Source: Verrucomicrobiota bacterium (GTDB lineage Bacteria > Verrucomicrobiota > Verrucomicrobiia > Limisphaerales > JACQFS01). Taken from it: a DNA stretch of 64,000 bases. This document shows positions 1 through 8,976 of the stretch, piece after piece; position 1 is the stretch's first letter, and each line of letters opens with the position of its first letter. Position numbers and translations under genes: made by a program. The stretch covers positions 1-64,000 of the forward strand of contig JACQFS010000170.1 of the NCBI GenBank assembly GCA_016199935.1. Direction: 5' to 3'. Under the pieces are notes generated by a model. That model saw only the letters and a list, made by a program, of their open reading frames with translations, had not been told where the DNA came from and made no database searches.

Positions 1-202
1 CGGGCATCAGGCAGTAGGCCGGGCAGAAAAGTTTTTCGCGCGTCGCGGTGTGGGTGAGCAACTCGCGGAACTGGAGGTGGAACCGCTCGGTCAGCCAGCC
101 GGGTGAGCGCGGCTCGACGCGCATCCGCCAGTGGACGGCGGCGAAGGCCTGATAGTGACGCCGCTCCAGCCTCGGGAGGTTGTGGCGTGGCGGGTTGTCC
201 AT
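1..202 (-). CDS. REP-associated tyrosine transposase (Y1_Tnp), 5' part only
   Basis: This gene reads out of the window on the minus strand from an ATG at 200-202, so only about 67 N-terminal residues are visible. The peptide starts [20 protein letters not shown] and continues with AVHW, then a [14 protein letters not shown] helix and an FCPAYCLMP segment. This matches the N-terminal part of RAYT/IS200-like single-strand transposases of Verrucomicrobiota and Planctomycetota, where the HUH motif (typically HLHL) follows at once. That catalytic part lies outside the window, so activity cannot be judged. Three REP-type hairpins just upstream of its start fit the usual link between RAYT genes and REP sequences. 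Confidence 0.7.
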   Translation of the reverse strand, partial: MDNPPRHNLPRLERRHYQAFAAVHWRMRVEPRSPGWLTERFHLQFRELLTHTATREKLFCPAYCLMP

Positions 203-214
203 GGGAAAAGTTTG

Positions 215-348
215 CCGCGCTCTCACGAGCGCGGCCACTCAAAATTGTGACACTCAAAATTGTGGCCGTGCTCGTGAGAGCACGGGTGACTAGGTCGGCC
301 GTCAAGCACCAGAGTTTTGAAGTCCCGCGTTCTTACGAACGCGGCCAC
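215..348. repeat. Cluster of three REP-like hairpins
   Basis: Three 20-base hairpins lie at 215-234, 266-285 and 325-344. Each has a perfect 8-bp stem and a four-base loop (TCAC, GTGA, TTAC). The first and third are followed by GGCCAC and the second, inverted copy is preceded by GTGGCC, so all three share a conserved flank. The stems differ in sequence (CCGCGCTC, CCGTGCTC, CCGCGTTC) but keep pairing. They sit between the RAYT-like gene start and the dehydratase start, the expected position of REP elements mobilised by that transposase. Confidence 0.85.
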
Positions 349-390
349 GAACACTGGCGCGGCCTCGCGCGCTGTGTTTCAATTCCACCC

Positions 391-2364
391 ATGACGTTGA
401 ACGAACTGCTCGGCGGCGGCAGCGCTGACATTTTCTCCGTGCGCTCGAAGGCCGCGGGGCCGGCGGGCAGTCTGCCCATTGATGAAAATTTTCTGCTGAA
501 CCGGCCGAGCGGCGATGTCTTCGGACTCACGCAGAACGTCGGCATGGGCTGGAATCCCGCCGAGGTGGGGCGCAAGGCGTTTCTGATTTTAAGCACGCAG
601 GGCGGGCTGCGCGCGGAGGACGGCTCGCCGATCGCGCTCGGCTATCACACGGGGCATTGGGAAATCGGCCTGCTCGTGCGCGCGGCGGCGGAGGAGTTGA
701 AGCGGCTGAAGACGGTGCCCTTCGCCGGCGCGTGCTCGGACCCGTGCGACGGGCGCACGCAGGGGACGCCGGGGATGTTCGACAGCCTCGCGTATCGCAA
801 CGACGCCGCGATCATTTTCCGCCGGCTCATCCGCTCGCTGCCGACGCGCGCGGGCGTGCTGGGCGTGGCGACGTGCGACAAGGGGCTGCCCGCAATGATG
901 ATGGCGCTCGCCGGAATGCGCGACCTGCCGTGCGTGCTGGTGCCGGGCGGCGTGACGTTGCCGCCGACGAACGGCGAGGACGCGGGCGCGGTGCAGACGA
1001 TCGGAGCGCGGTTCGCGCACGGGATGCTGTCGCTGGAAGAGGCGGCGGACCTCGGCTGCCGCGCGTGCGCGAGTCCGGGGGGCGGGTGCCAGTTTCTCGG
1101 CACGGCGGCAACGTCGCAGGTCGTCGGCGAGGCGCTCGGGTTGTCGCTGCCCCACAGTGCGCTCGCGCCATCGGGCGAGCCGGTATGGCGCGAACTGGCG
1201 GTGAGTTCGGCACGGGCGCTGGTGGAGTTGGAAAAGGCGGGCGTGACGACGAAGCAAATCCTCACCGACGCGGCGATCCGCAACGCGATGGTGGTGCACG
1301 CGGCGTTCGGCGGCTCGACGAATCTGCTGCTGCACATTCCCGCCATCGCGCACGCGGCGGGGCTGCGCCGACCGACGGTGCAGAACTGGATCGAGGTGAA
1401 TCGCACCGTGCCGCGGCTCGTGAGCGTGCTGCCCAACGGGCCGGTGCATCACCCGACGGTGCGGGCGTTCCTCGCGGGAGGCGTGCCGGAGGTGATGCTG
1501 CATCTGCGCGCGCTCGGCGTGCTCGACACAAGCGTGATGACGGCGAGTGGAAAAACTTTGGGTGAAGTGCTGGAGTGGTGGGCGAAGTCGGAGCGGCGCG
1601 CGCGGTTCCGGAAAATTTTGCAGGAACAGGACGGCGTGGATGCCGACGACGTCATCATGTCGCCCGCGCGCGCGAAGGAGCGGGGGCTGACGAGCACGGT
1701 CACATTTCCGCGAGGCAATCTTGCGCCCGAGGGCGCGGTCATCAAGAGCACGGCGCTAGACCCGAAGGTCGTGGATGCCGACGGCGTGTATCGCAAGGAG
1801 GGGCCGGTAAAATTTTTTGCACGAGAGAAGGACGCCATCGCCGCGATCAAGCAGGTCCGCATCGAGGCGGGCGACGTGCTCGTGGTCGCGGGCATCGGCC
1901 CGATGGGCACGGGGATGGAGGAGACGTATCAGCTCACGTCGTCGCTCAAGCACCTGCCGTTCGGCAAACACGTCGCGCTCATCACCGACGCGCGCTTCAG
2001 CGGCGTAAGCACCGGCGCGTGCGTCGGCCACGTGGGACCGGAGGCCCTCGCGGGCGGGCCGATTGGCAAGCTGCGCGATGGCGATGTGGTGCGGATCGTC
2101 GTTGATCGCAACACGAACACCGGCACGGTGGACTTCATCGGCGACGGCGCGCGGAAATTTTCACCGGAGGAGGGCGCGAAGATTCTCGCGGCACGGACGA
2201 CGCGGGAAGATCTCGCGCCGGACAAGAACCTTCCGGCGGACACGCGGCTCTGGGCGGCGTTGCAGGCGGTCAGTGGTGGAACGTGGGGCGGGTGTGTGTA
2301 TGATGTGGAGAGCGTGCTGGCCATTATCGAAGCCGGACGAAACGCGATCGCGAAATCCAAATGA
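391..2364 (+). CDS. yjhG: YjhG/YagF-type dehydratase (D-xylonate dehydratase family)
   Basis: This 657-residue protein belongs to the IlvD/Edd superfamily and closely follows the YjhG/YagF branch along its length ([18 protein letters not shown] near the start, then [20 protein letters not shown] around residue 119, [20 protein letters not shown], and the C-terminal [12 protein letters not shown]). Members dehydrate sugar acids such as D-xylonate to 2-keto-3-deoxy acids using an Fe-S cluster; the conserved cysteines are present. The open frame begins at 103, but the first 96 codons cross the REP hairpins and read as non-coding, so ATG 391 is chosen; homology starts there. It overlaps the next gene by ATGA, so the two are probably co-transcribed. 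The exact substrate is inferred. Confidence 0.9.
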   Translation: MTLNELLGGGSADIFSVRSKAAGPAGSLPIDENFLLNRPSGDVFGLTQNVGMGWNPAEVGRKAFLILSTQGGLRAEDGSPIALGYHTGHWEIGLLVRAAAEELKRLKTVPFAGACSDPCDGRTQGTPGMFDSLAYRNDAAIIFRRLIRSLPTRAGVLGVATCDKGLPAMMMALAGMRDLPCVLVPGGVTLPPTNGEDAGAVQTIGARFAHGMLSLEEAADLGCRACASPGGGCQFLGTAATSQVVGEALGLSLPHSALAPSGEPVWRELAVSSARALVELEKAGVTTKQILTDAAIRNAMVVHAAFGGSTNLLLHIPAIAHAAGLRRPTVQNWIEVNRTVPRLVSVLPNGPVHHPTVRAFLAGGVPEVMLHLRALGVLDTSVMTASGKTLGEVLEWWAKSERRARFRKILQEQDGVDADDVIMSPARAKERGLTSTVTFPRGNLAPEGAVIKSTALDPKVVDADGVYRKEGPVKFFAREKDAIAAIKQVRIEAGDVLVVAGIGPMGTGMEETYQLTSSLKHLPFGKHVALITDARFSGVSTGACVGHVGPEALAGGPIGKLRDGDVVRIVVDRNTNTGTVDFIGDGARKFSPEEGAKILAARTTREDLAPDKNLPADTRLWAALQAVSGGTWGGCVYDVESVLAIIEAGRNAIAKSK

Positions 2365-3074
2365 GCCTCCTCGAAATCTCAACGCGACGGGTGGCGCCGG
2401 AAATCCTCGACGGGCTGGCGGCCGTGGACCAGCGGGCGGTCCGTTCGCGCGCCGATCTGGTGCGGGTGAATGCGCGGCTCGGCAATCCGTCGCTGCTCGC
2501 GCGACATTTGCAGGCGGCATTTCCCCGCGCGAAACCGCTGCGGCTCGTCGAACTGGGCGCGGGCGACGGACAATTCCTGCTGGCCGTGGGTGCGCTGCTC
2601 GGGCCGGCGTGGAAGGATCTGGAAGTGGTGCTGGTGGACCGGCACCGGAGCGTGAGCCCCCAGACGCGCATCGCGATGACGCAACTCGGCTGGACGGTGC
2701 GCATCGCCGGCGCGGACGTGTTCGAGTGGTTGCGCGCGAATCCGCTGCGCCCGACCGATGCGGTCGTGGCGAACCTGTTCCTGCACCATTTTCAGTGGGA
2801 GGAACTGCGGGATTTGCTCGGACTGCTCACGGCGGGTGCGGGGCATTTTGCGGCGTGCGAACCGCGCCGCTGGCATCCGGCGTTGCTGGCCACGCGGTTC
2901 CTGTGGGCGCTCGGCTGCCACGCCGTCACGCGCCACGACGCGCGGGTGAGCGTGCGCGCCGGATTCGCCGGCCGGGAGTTGTCCCGGCTCTGGCCCGGGG
3001 CGCAGCGGTGGGAAATGTCCGAGTGCGAGGTGAATCTCGGGCTGCACTTTTTCGCCGCGCATTTCAAACGGTGA
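2361..3074 (+). CDS. Class I SAM-dependent methyltransferase
   Basis: A 237-residue soluble protein. It has a Rossmann motif I ([12 protein letters not shown], about residues 63-74), an acidic strand-2 end (VVLVDRH) and a motif IV-like [10 protein letters not shown] segment, all typical of class I SAM-dependent methyltransferases. The start overlaps the stop of the dehydratase gene by four bases, indicating translational coupling. The substrate is unknown; nothing nearby identifies a partner beyond the sugar-acid dehydratase. Confidence 0.8.
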   Translation: MSLLEISTRRVAPEILDGLAAVDQRAVRSRADLVRVNARLGNPSLLARHLQAAFPRAKPLRLVELGAGDGQFLLAVGALLGPAWKDLEVVLVDRHRSVSPQTRIAMTQLGWTVRIAGADVFEWLRANPLRPTDAVVANLFLHHFQWEELRDLLGLLTAGAGHFAACEPRRWHPALLATRFLWALGCHAVTRHDARVSVRAGFAGRELSRLWPGAQRWEMSECEVNLGLHFFAAHFKR

Positions 3075-3210
3075 CGACGGGACAGAATGGCGTCCGGCCT
3101 GTTCCGAATCAGGACAGGCCCGGGGCGTCCGGATGCGAGCGGACGGGGAGTTCTCGTTTTTGTGGAAGACTTGTCAGCGTGGCACATGCGTTGCTGAAAA
3201 ACGGTCACGT

Positions 3211-3486
3211 ATGGCCACTACACCGAAAGCTCCTTCGATCACCGACTGGTTTCTGACGCGCTGGTTGGGCGACTGCGAGAAGTCTCCCAAGTCCGACGCG
3301 CCCTCCGCTTCGGCGAAAGCCGCGGAAGCGCGCGCGCTGCCGGTGCGGTTCATGTTCGGCATAGATGGGAAAAATGCCATCGTGCCGATCCTGCATCGCT
3401 CGACGTCGCTCCGCCGCCACGCGGACGCCGCGCCCGCGCGGGAAGCCGCGCGGTTGGAGAAACCGCCCGGCAAACCGGGCCGCTGA
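3211..3486 (+). CDS. Small hypothetical protein
   Basis: A possible 91-residue protein starting MATTPKAPSITDWFLTRWLG, with a basic, low-complexity C-terminus. The N-terminal half looks protein-like (ITDWFLTRW; LPVRFMFGIDGKNAIVPIL), but there is no recognisable domain and no clear ribosome-binding site, and the tail looks like out-of-frame GC-rich DNA. It fills the gap between the methyltransferase and the histidine kinase. The rest of 3075-3516 holds nothing else I recognise. Confidence 0.35.
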   Translation: MATTPKAPSITDWFLTRWLGDCEKSPKSDAPSASAKAAEARALPVRFMFGIDGKNAIVPILHRSTSLRRHADAAPAREAARLEKPPGKPGR

Positions 3487-3516
3487 ACGCGCGCCGCGAA
3501 ACCAGCCATTCAACTC

Positions 3517-5784
3517 ATGGGAGAACATTTCTCAGGACTCGATCTCACCTTCCCGGTGGAATACCTGAAGGCGGCGGTGGTGCTGTCACTGCTGACTGTC
3601 TGGGTGCTCGTCGGTTTGTTTTCGTATCTCAACCTCTACACGCGGCGGCGTTACTTCACGTTGTGGACGTGTGCGTGGTTGTTTTATGCGCTGTGGTTGA
3701 CGCTGTGCATCGGCAGCGCGGGCCACGGCACCCAGGAGTCGTCACTGGTGATGATGCTCAAGCAATGGTGCGTGAGCGCCTCGGCGGTGTGTTTGTTGTG
3801 GGGCAGCGCGGTGTTCCACAACCTCAAGCCGCGGCAGACGATGTTCGGCCTGTTCATTCTGTTCCTCTTCGTCTGGAGCTACGTCGGCGCATATCATCTG
3901 GAGGATGCGCTGCACATCCAAGTGCCGATCTTCACGCTCATCGGTCTGTCGAGCGCGATGACGGCGTGGGCCTTCTTCAAATTCCGGTTGCGCCGCGGCT
4001 ACATCGGCGCCGGGCTGCTCTCGGGTGGATTTTTCTTCTGGGGATTTTACCTCGCGGGGTATCCGTTCATCCAGACCTCGGAGGCGATGATCAGCTCGGG
4101 CTTTCTCGCGTCGGCGGTGCTGCAACTGTTCATCGCGGTGAGCATGATCATCCTCGTGCTCGAGGAGGTGCGCAGCTCGAACAAGCTCGCGTTCCAGCAG
4201 CTCCGTTCGCAGAAATCCGAGAAGGCGGTGCTCCAGCAGAAGGTCGCCTCGACCGAGGAGCGTTACCGCGACCTGTTCGACAAGGCGCACGAGGGCATCA
4301 TCATCGTGTCGGCGGAGGACCTGCAGATTCTGGAAATGAACCAGACCGGGCGGAAACTGCTCGGCATGCAGAACTCGGCGCTGAAAAATCCGAGCCTGCG
4401 CCAGTTCGTGCGCGATGTCGCGGACAAGGAACCCGCGCCCGCCGGCGGACAGGAATGGTTCCTGTGGATCAAGAAAGTCCAGCAGGTGACGCTGGTCCGT
4501 TTCGACGGCAGCTCATCCCAGGTGGAGATTGACGGTGCCGGGGTCGAGTATGACGGGCGGAGCGCCTTCCAGTTTTTCATCCGCGAAGTCACGGAACGCG
4601 CGCGGCTGGAGCAGCAGTTGCGGCAGGCGGAGCGGCTCTCGGCGCTCGGCCAGATGATCTCCGGCGTGGCGCACGAGTTGAACAACCCGCTGGCGGTCGT
4701 CATGGGGTATGTCGAACTCATCCTGAAGCGGCAGGGGTTGACCGACCAGATCCGCGGCGATTTGCAAAAGGTCGCGCTCGAAAGCCAGCGCGCCGCCAAG
4801 CTCGTGAGCAACTTTCTCTCGTTCGCCCGCGGTCATTCCACCCATCGGGTGGGCGTGGACCTCAACCAGCTCATCGAGCGCGTGGTGGAGCTGCGCCAGC
4901 CGGAGATCCGCCTCATCGGCATGGAGGTCTCGACCAGTCTTGACCGGGCGATTTCCTGCGCGATGGCCGATCCGGACCAGGTGCAGCAAGTTCTCGTCAA
5001 CCTCATCAGCAACTCCCTCCACGCGATGCTCGACAGGCCGCTGCCCGGCCGCATCCGCATCCGCACCGCGCAGGAAGGCGCGTCCCTCTTCATCCGCGTC
5101 GAGGACAGCGGGCCCGGCATTCCGGCGGAGATCCAGCCCAAGGTATTTGAACCGTTCTTCACCACCAAGGATGTCGGCATCGGCACCGGGTTGGGTTTGT
5201 CGATTGCGCACGGCATCATGTCCGAACACAACGGCCGCATCACCTACGAACGCTCCCCGGAGTTGGGCGGTGCCTGCTTTGTGCTGGAGTTTCCGCTGGT
5301 CGAGGTGAAGGAAGAGCCCGTGAAGGAAGCCGCCGCCGGGGCCGTCGCCAAGCCCGAAAATGCACCCGCCGCCCCACCCCAGGCGAAACGTTCCGCCCGC
5401 GTGCTCGTGCTCGACGACGAGGAGATGATCGCCACCTTGTTGAGCGAAATGCTCTCCCTGCTGGGCTTTCAACCGACGGTGTGCCTCACCGGCCAGGAGG
5501 CCTTGGAGAAACTCAAGGGCGAGGAGTTTGACGTGGTCCTGTCCGACTTCCGCATGCCCGGCATGGACGGAAAAAAATTCTTCACCCTCGCGGTCGAACA
5601 GCAGGCGGATGTGGCGCGCCGCATTATTTTCCTGACGGGCGACACGGTGAACGAAGAAACCCAGGCGTTCCTGAAATCCATCGGGGCACCTTGCGTTGGC
5701 AAGCCGTTCCGGTTGGAAAAAATCGAGCAGGCGGTCACCGCCATCTTGGAGAACCGCAGGGAAGCTGTGCCGGCACTGAACTAG
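3517..5784 (+). CDS. 7-TM hybrid sensor histidine kinase with PAS and receiver domains
   Basis: A 755-residue inner-membrane hybrid kinase. Seven hydrophobic segments fill residues 15-212, followed by a coiled-coil linker and a PAS domain (about 250-365, starting RYRDLFDKAHEGIIIVS). Next come HisKA with the phosphoacceptor motif VAHELNNPLAVVMGY and a HATPase with N (LVNLISNSLHAM), G1 (EDSGPGIP), F (FEPFFTTK) and G2 (GTGLGLSIAHGI) boxes. After an Ala/Pro-rich linker, the C-terminal receiver (about 625-745) has acidic LDDEE, phosphoacceptor DFRMPGMDG and switch/Lys features. The membrane region resembles a 7TMR sensor; the ligand is unknown. No response-regulator gene is adjacent; the next gene is a tRNA. 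Confidence 0.92.
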   Translation: MGEHFSGLDLTFPVEYLKAAVVLSLLTVWVLVGLFSYLNLYTRRRYFTLWTCAWLFYALWLTLCIGSAGHGTQESSLVMMLKQWCVSASAVCLLWGSAVFHNLKPRQTMFGLFILFLFVWSYVGAYHLEDALHIQVPIFTLIGLSSAMTAWAFFKFRLRRGYIGAGLLSGGFFFWGFYLAGYPFIQTSEAMISSGFLASAVLQLFIAVSMIILVLEEVRSSNKLAFQQLRSQKSEKAVLQQKVASTEERYRDLFDKAHEGIIIVSAEDLQILEMNQTGRKLLGMQNSALKNPSLRQFVRDVADKEPAPAGGQEWFLWIKKVQQVTLVRFDGSSSQVEIDGAGVEYDGRSAFQFFIREVTERARLEQQLRQAERLSALGQMISGVAHELNNPLAVVMGYVELILKRQGLTDQIRGDLQKVALESQRAAKLVSNFLSFARGHSTHRVGVDLNQLIERVVELRQPEIRLIGMEVSTSLDRAISCAMADPDQVQQVLVNLISNSLHAMLDRPLPGRIRIRTAQEGASLFIRVEDSGPGIPAEIQPKVFEPFFTTKDVGIGTGLGLSIAHGIMSEHNGRITYERSPELGGACFVLEFPLVEVKEEPVKEAAAGAVAKPENAPAAPPQAKRSARVLVLDDEEMIATLLSEMLSLLGFQPTVCLTGQEALEKLKGEEFDVVLSDFRMPGMDGKKFFTLAVEQQADVARRIIFLTGDTVNEETQAFLKSIGAPCVGKPFRLEKIEQAVTAILENRREAVPALN

Positions 5785-5852
5785 CGCGTTGGGCGCACCT
5801 CGCGCTTGCGCGCGTCCGGCGAACCTGATATGCCACACGCCGTTCTCAGCGA

Positions 5853-5926
5853 GCGGGTGTGGTTCAATGGTAGAATGTGGGCTTCCCAAGCCTGAGACGA
5901 GGGTTCGATTCCCTTCACCCGCTCCA
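5853..5926 (+). tRNA. tRNA-Gly (anticodon CCC)
   Basis: A full cloverleaf can be folded. The acceptor stem is GCGGGTG (5853-5859) with CACCCGC (5916-5922). The D arm starts at 5862. The anticodon loop TTCCCAA (5883-5889) gives CCC, which reads GGG glycine codons. The T arm contains GGGTTCGATTCCC. The discriminator base is T and CCA is encoded at 5924-5926. Two wobble pairs lie in the anticodon stem. A long open frame that reads through this tRNA into the next gene is not real in this part. Confidence 0.95.
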
Positions 5927-6002
5927 CTTCATTTTCTCACCTTATCCGGTGCGGTCTCCGTGGACAAGTTGCTGCCGCCATGGCAATCATCGTCACGCCT
6001 CA

Positions 6003-6689
6003 GTGAAGACCCGCAAGGCCAACGGTCCGCTGTCCCGCCGCTTCGCTGCCGCGAGCGCGTTCGTCGAACGCTACTTCATCACCGCGGCGTTCGCGCTGAT
6101 CGTGCTCGTGCTCGCGTATCACCAGCCGTGGATCGGGGCGCTCGCCGCCGGGTTGGGCGCGCTCTACGCGTGCGCGTATCTCGATCCGCTCACGCGGCTG
6201 CACGGCGGACACACGCTGCGCGCGCACTACGGTCCGTTGCGCGCGGTGGATTTTTCCGGTGACGGCCGGATCGTTCGCGCGGTGTCAGCGGAAAGGGTGC
6301 TCATCGAGTGGGATGCCGGGACGCGCGCAATGCAGCGGGTCAGGATCGGTGAACTGCACGTCGCCTCGCCGCCGATCCCCTCGCCCAACGGCCGGCTGTA
6401 TGCGCAACTGGCCGGCGGTTCGGCGAAGGTCTGCGATGCGGTCAGCGGCGAGCCGCTCCCGGCATTTTGCGGCGGGCTGCGCGGGATTGAATGTGTGGCG
6501 TTCTCCTGCGACAGCGCGCGCGTGGCCATGTCCGCGGGCCGCACCGTTTCCGTCTGGGAGCTCGCGACGGGCCGGCGGGTGCGCGTTCTGCGCGGGCACC
6601 GCCGGCGGGTGACGGGCCTCGCCTTCGCCCCGGACGGCGGGTTGGCTTCGACGAGCGCCGACGGCACGGTCAAGTTGTGGCGGATCTGA
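6003..6689 (+). CDS. Membrane-anchored WD40 repeat protein
   Basis: A protein of about 228 residues with one N-terminal hydrophobic segment (FITAAFALIVLVLAYHQPW) followed by WD40-type blades: LHGGHTLRAHYGPLRAVDFS, ECVAFSCDSARVAMS, and a clear last blade ending in SADGTVKLWRI. Only a few blades are present, fewer than the seven of a closed propeller, so it may pair with another protein or be short. No ATG is available after the tRNA in this frame; GTG at 6003 is the likeliest start but no strong ribosome-binding site is visible. The role is unknown. Confidence 0.6.
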   Translation: MKTRKANGPLSRRFAAASAFVERYFITAAFALIVLVLAYHQPWIGALAAGLGALYACAYLDPLTRLHGGHTLRAHYGPLRAVDFSGDGRIVRAVSAERVLIEWDAGTRAMQRVRIGELHVASPPIPSPNGRLYAQLAGGSAKVCDAVSGEPLPAFCGGLRGIECVAFSCDSARVAMSAGRTVSVWELATGRRVRVLRGHRRRVTGLAFAPDGGLASTSADGTVKLWRI

Positions 6690-6742
6690 GGAGCGTGCGC
6701 CTTGACCCCCGCTGAACACCGCGCTATCCAAGCGCGTCCATC

Positions 6743-8041
6743 ATGCACCAAATTATGCGCCTCACCTGTCTCGCCGCCGTTTCGCTCGCCGCGATTTCCA
6801 CCAACCTCTCCGCCGCCGACTGGCCGCAATGGCGCGGGCCGCAGCGCGATGGCGTGATCCGCGGCGAGAAGCCGCTCGACAAGCTGCCCAGCGCGCCGAG
6901 AAAAATTTGGGAAATCCCCGCCGGCTCCGGCCACAGCGCCGTGGTCATCAGCGGCAACCGCTTCGTCTATATTGACCAGGGCGGCGAACCGGCCGGCACC
7001 AAGGAAGTCGTCCACCTGTGCGACCTCGCGACGGGCAAGGAACTCTGGAAGAACGCCTACGCCGAGATGGCCGACTACTACAATTACGGCACCGGCCCGC
7101 GCACGACGCCGGTGATTGATGGCGACCGCCTTTATGTCCAGTCGGGCCGCGGCGAATTTCAATGCCTCAAGCTGGCGGATGGAAAAAAAATCTGGAGCGT
7201 GAACTTCGAGAAGGACTACGGCGCAAATTACTTCGGCAACAAAGGCTCCGACCCCGCCGCGAAAGAGACCGCCGCCCGCCGCCACGGCAACAACGGCGCG
7301 CCGGTCATTGACGGCTCTCGCGTCTTCGTCCCCGTCGGCAGCCCGGAGAAGGGCACGCTCGTCGCGTTCGACAAACTGACCGGCAAGGAACTCTGGCACG
7401 CGGGCAGCGACAACACCGCCTATTCCTCGCTCATGGTCGGCACGCTCGCCGGCACGCGGCAGGTCGTCCACTTCACCGCCGATGCGCTCATGGGAGTGGA
7501 CGCCGAGAAGGGAAAAGTCCTCTGGCGCGTGCCCATCAAGACCGGCGCGAAGCGGCACACGTTCACGCCGCTCATCGTCGGCGACACCGTGACCATCGCG
7601 TCGCAGACGGTGGGCTTGATCCGCTACCAGATCGCGAAGGCCGGCGCGGCGTTCACCGCCACGCCGATGTGGGAAAACAAGGAGACGAAGGTGAACATCT
7701 CCTCGATGGTGCTCGTGAACGGCAAGCTCTACGGCATCGGCGCGGGCGGAAACAAAACCGATTTCACCTGCGTGGATTTCGCCACGGGCAAGACGCTCTG
7801 GACGCACCCCGGCTTCGCCGACTACGCCTCGACGCTCGCGCTGGGCGACAAGCTGCTCGCGCTCAATTCCGACGGCGAACTCCACCTGATTGCCGCCGAC
7901 CCCACGGCCTACAAGGAGATCAGCCGGATGCAGCCGTGCGGCAAGACCTACAGCTTCCCCGCCTACCTCAACGGCGTGCTCTACGTGCGCGACGAGAAGA
8001 CCATACGCGCGCTGGCGATGGGCGAAGCGCCGCTGCCGTGA
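6743..8041 (+). CDS. Exported PQQ-type beta-propeller (quinoprotein-like) protein
   Basis: A 432-residue protein with a signal peptide (MRLTCLAAVSLAAISTNLSA then ADWPQWRGPQRDGV). The mature start WPQWRGP is the hallmark of a large family of exported PQQ-like beta-propeller proteins in Verrucomicrobiota and Planctomycetota. Repeated blade motifs such as LATGKELWKN, LADGKKIWSV, LTGKELWHA and ATGKTLWTH are visible. Whether it binds PQQ or is only a structural propeller is not known. An internal ATG at 6755 is an alternative start just before the signal peptide core. The TGA stop is followed in the same frame by the 21-bp array at 8081. Confidence 0.85.
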   Translation: MHQIMRLTCLAAVSLAAISTNLSAADWPQWRGPQRDGVIRGEKPLDKLPSAPRKIWEIPAGSGHSAVVISGNRFVYIDQGGEPAGTKEVVHLCDLATGKELWKNAYAEMADYYNYGTGPRTTPVIDGDRLYVQSGRGEFQCLKLADGKKIWSVNFEKDYGANYFGNKGSDPAAKETAARRHGNNGAPVIDGSRVFVPVGSPEKGTLVAFDKLTGKELWHAGSDNTAYSSLMVGTLAGTRQVVHFTADALMGVDAEKGKVLWRVPIKTGAKRHTFTPLIVGDTVTIASQTVGLIRYQIAKAGAAFTATPMWENKETKVNISSMVLVNGKLYGIGAGGNKTDFTCVDFATGKTLWTHPGFADYASTLALGDKLLALNSDGELHLIAADPTAYKEISRMQPCGKTYSFPAYLNGVLYVRDEKTIRALAMGEAPLP

Positions 8042-8080
8042 GGCCGCGTCCGGCGGCGCTTGAAACGGGCTCCGGCTTGC

Positions 8081-8395
8081 GACGATCTGAACTCAAATCG
8101 TGGCTGGTCAGACTCAAGCGACGGTGATCTGAACCCAACCTGCCGCGGTCTGAACTCAAACTGCCGCGTTTCGAACTCAAACCGCGGCAAGTTGGATTCA
8201 AACTGTGACGATCTGAACTCAACCAGCCGCAAGTTGGATTCAAACTGCCGGAATCTGAACTCAAACTGCGGCGATTTGGACTCAGATCGCGGTGATTTGG
8301 ACCCAGATCGTGACGATTGGGACCCAGATTGCGACGATTTGGACCCAGATTGCGACGATTTGGACTCAGATCGCGACGATCAAAGTCTGAATTCC
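8081..8395 (+). repeat. 21-bp-period degenerate array 1 (15 units)
   Basis: Fifteen consecutive 21-base units start at 8081 and stay in exact register to 8395 although they vary in sequence. Typical units are GACGATTTGGACTCAGATCGC (written here in the pieces GACGATTTGG and ACTCAGATCGC), GGCAAGTTGGATTC plus AAACTGC, and CGCGGTCTGAACTC plus AAACTGC. Many have inverted arms such as GCGAT with ATCGC. Read on the plus strand they encode heptads such as DDLNSNR, GDLNPTC, RKLDSNC, GDLDSDR and DDLDPDC. The frame is open from the TGA of the upstream propeller gene to 8542. No spacer/repeat division as in CRISPR is present. Confidence 0.85.
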
Positions 8396-8507
8396 ACGCA
8401 CTTTAGACCAGTTATCCACTTCCAAACACGATATTTACGTCGCTTTACGTCAGCTTCAGCCTGCCGCCCCACGTCCGGTGTCCAGCCAGAACCGGCGTTT
8501 CCCCGGG

Positions 8508-8541
8508 CTTTGAACCGTGCTTATCCGGTTTGTTGGCATTG
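8508..8541 (-). repeat. Dispersed inverted-end element, copy a
   Basis: This copy contains the core GTGCTTATCCGGTTTGTTGG. The same element occurs inverted at 10275-10312 and as an inverted pair at about 52758-52795 and 52893-52936. Copies a and b face each other across the lower-GC operon between 8545 and 10200. The stretch 8542-8720 next to it contains no gene I can support. Confidence 0.65.
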
Positions 8542-8720
8542 AAGGAATTTAGCTCCTAAAGCGCATCGCGAGACCGCGCGATCCCTCCGTCTTGCCGCCA
8601 CGGGGCGCGCTGCCGAACGGCGGGGAGGTTGTTCATTGTATTATGGAAACGCGCCCCCCCCCACTCGATCAAAGCGAACCGCGGAGCAAGCACGAGTTGG
8701 GCTACCAATTCGATGTCTGC

Positions 8721-8747
8721 AAAAAAAACCCCCGCCGAAGCGGGGGG
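8721..8747 (-). terminator. Rho-independent terminator of the GAF/SinR-like operon
   Basis: On the minus strand a CCCCCGC / GCGGGGG stem with a TTCG tetraloop is followed by eight T residues. It lies about 20 bases after the stop of the 69-residue gene, as expected for the end of the minus-strand operon. Confidence 0.9.
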
Positions 8748-8766
8748 TGAATTTCAATCGAGAAGT

Positions 8767-8976
8767 TCAGGCGGGAATTGCCTTCTTGTCTGGTTCGGAC
8801 GCTCGAACTTCCGCCTCAGCATTGGAGCCAAATCCGATGCCTTGTTGTTCCTGACCAAGCCTTACCAAGTTCTCAAGGAACTCGATGTCAATGGACCCAT
8901 TCACCCGCGTCACTCGGACAGTCGAGTGATCATTACCAGGGTCGGCGTTCTCGCCACTTGTTTTGTTATCACTCAT
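8767..8976 (-). CDS. Small hypothetical protein, last gene of a GAF/SinR-like operon
   Basis: A 69-residue acidic soluble protein beginning MSDNKTSGENADPGNDHSTV, with a likely helix FLENLVRLGQEQQGIGF. Its ATG overlaps the TGA of the GAF gene by four bases (ATGA), and a strong terminator follows, so it is very probably a real operon member. No known family is recognised. A plus-strand frame over the same DNA (8629-9036) is judged a shadow. Confidence 0.65.
   Translation of the reverse strand: MSDNKTSGENADPGNDHSTVRVTRVNGSIDIEFLENLVRLGQEQQGIGFGSNAEAEVRASEPDKKAIPA

Noticed and set aside
103-390. N-terminal extension of the dehydratase
   Set aside because: It crosses the REP hairpins and family similarity begins at ATG 391.
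5941-5966. Another copy of the dispersed inverted-end element after tRNA-Gly
   Set aside because: Only CTTATCCGGT is shared with the element core, too short to support a copy.
5877-6002. WD40 gene starting inside tRNA-Gly
   Set aside because: The frame is open through the tRNA by chance; protein-like sequence begins near GTG 6003.
8081-8395. CRISPR array
   Set aside because: Units are 21 bp with no constant repeat and variable spacer division, and there are no cas genes; the same applies to the other two arrays.
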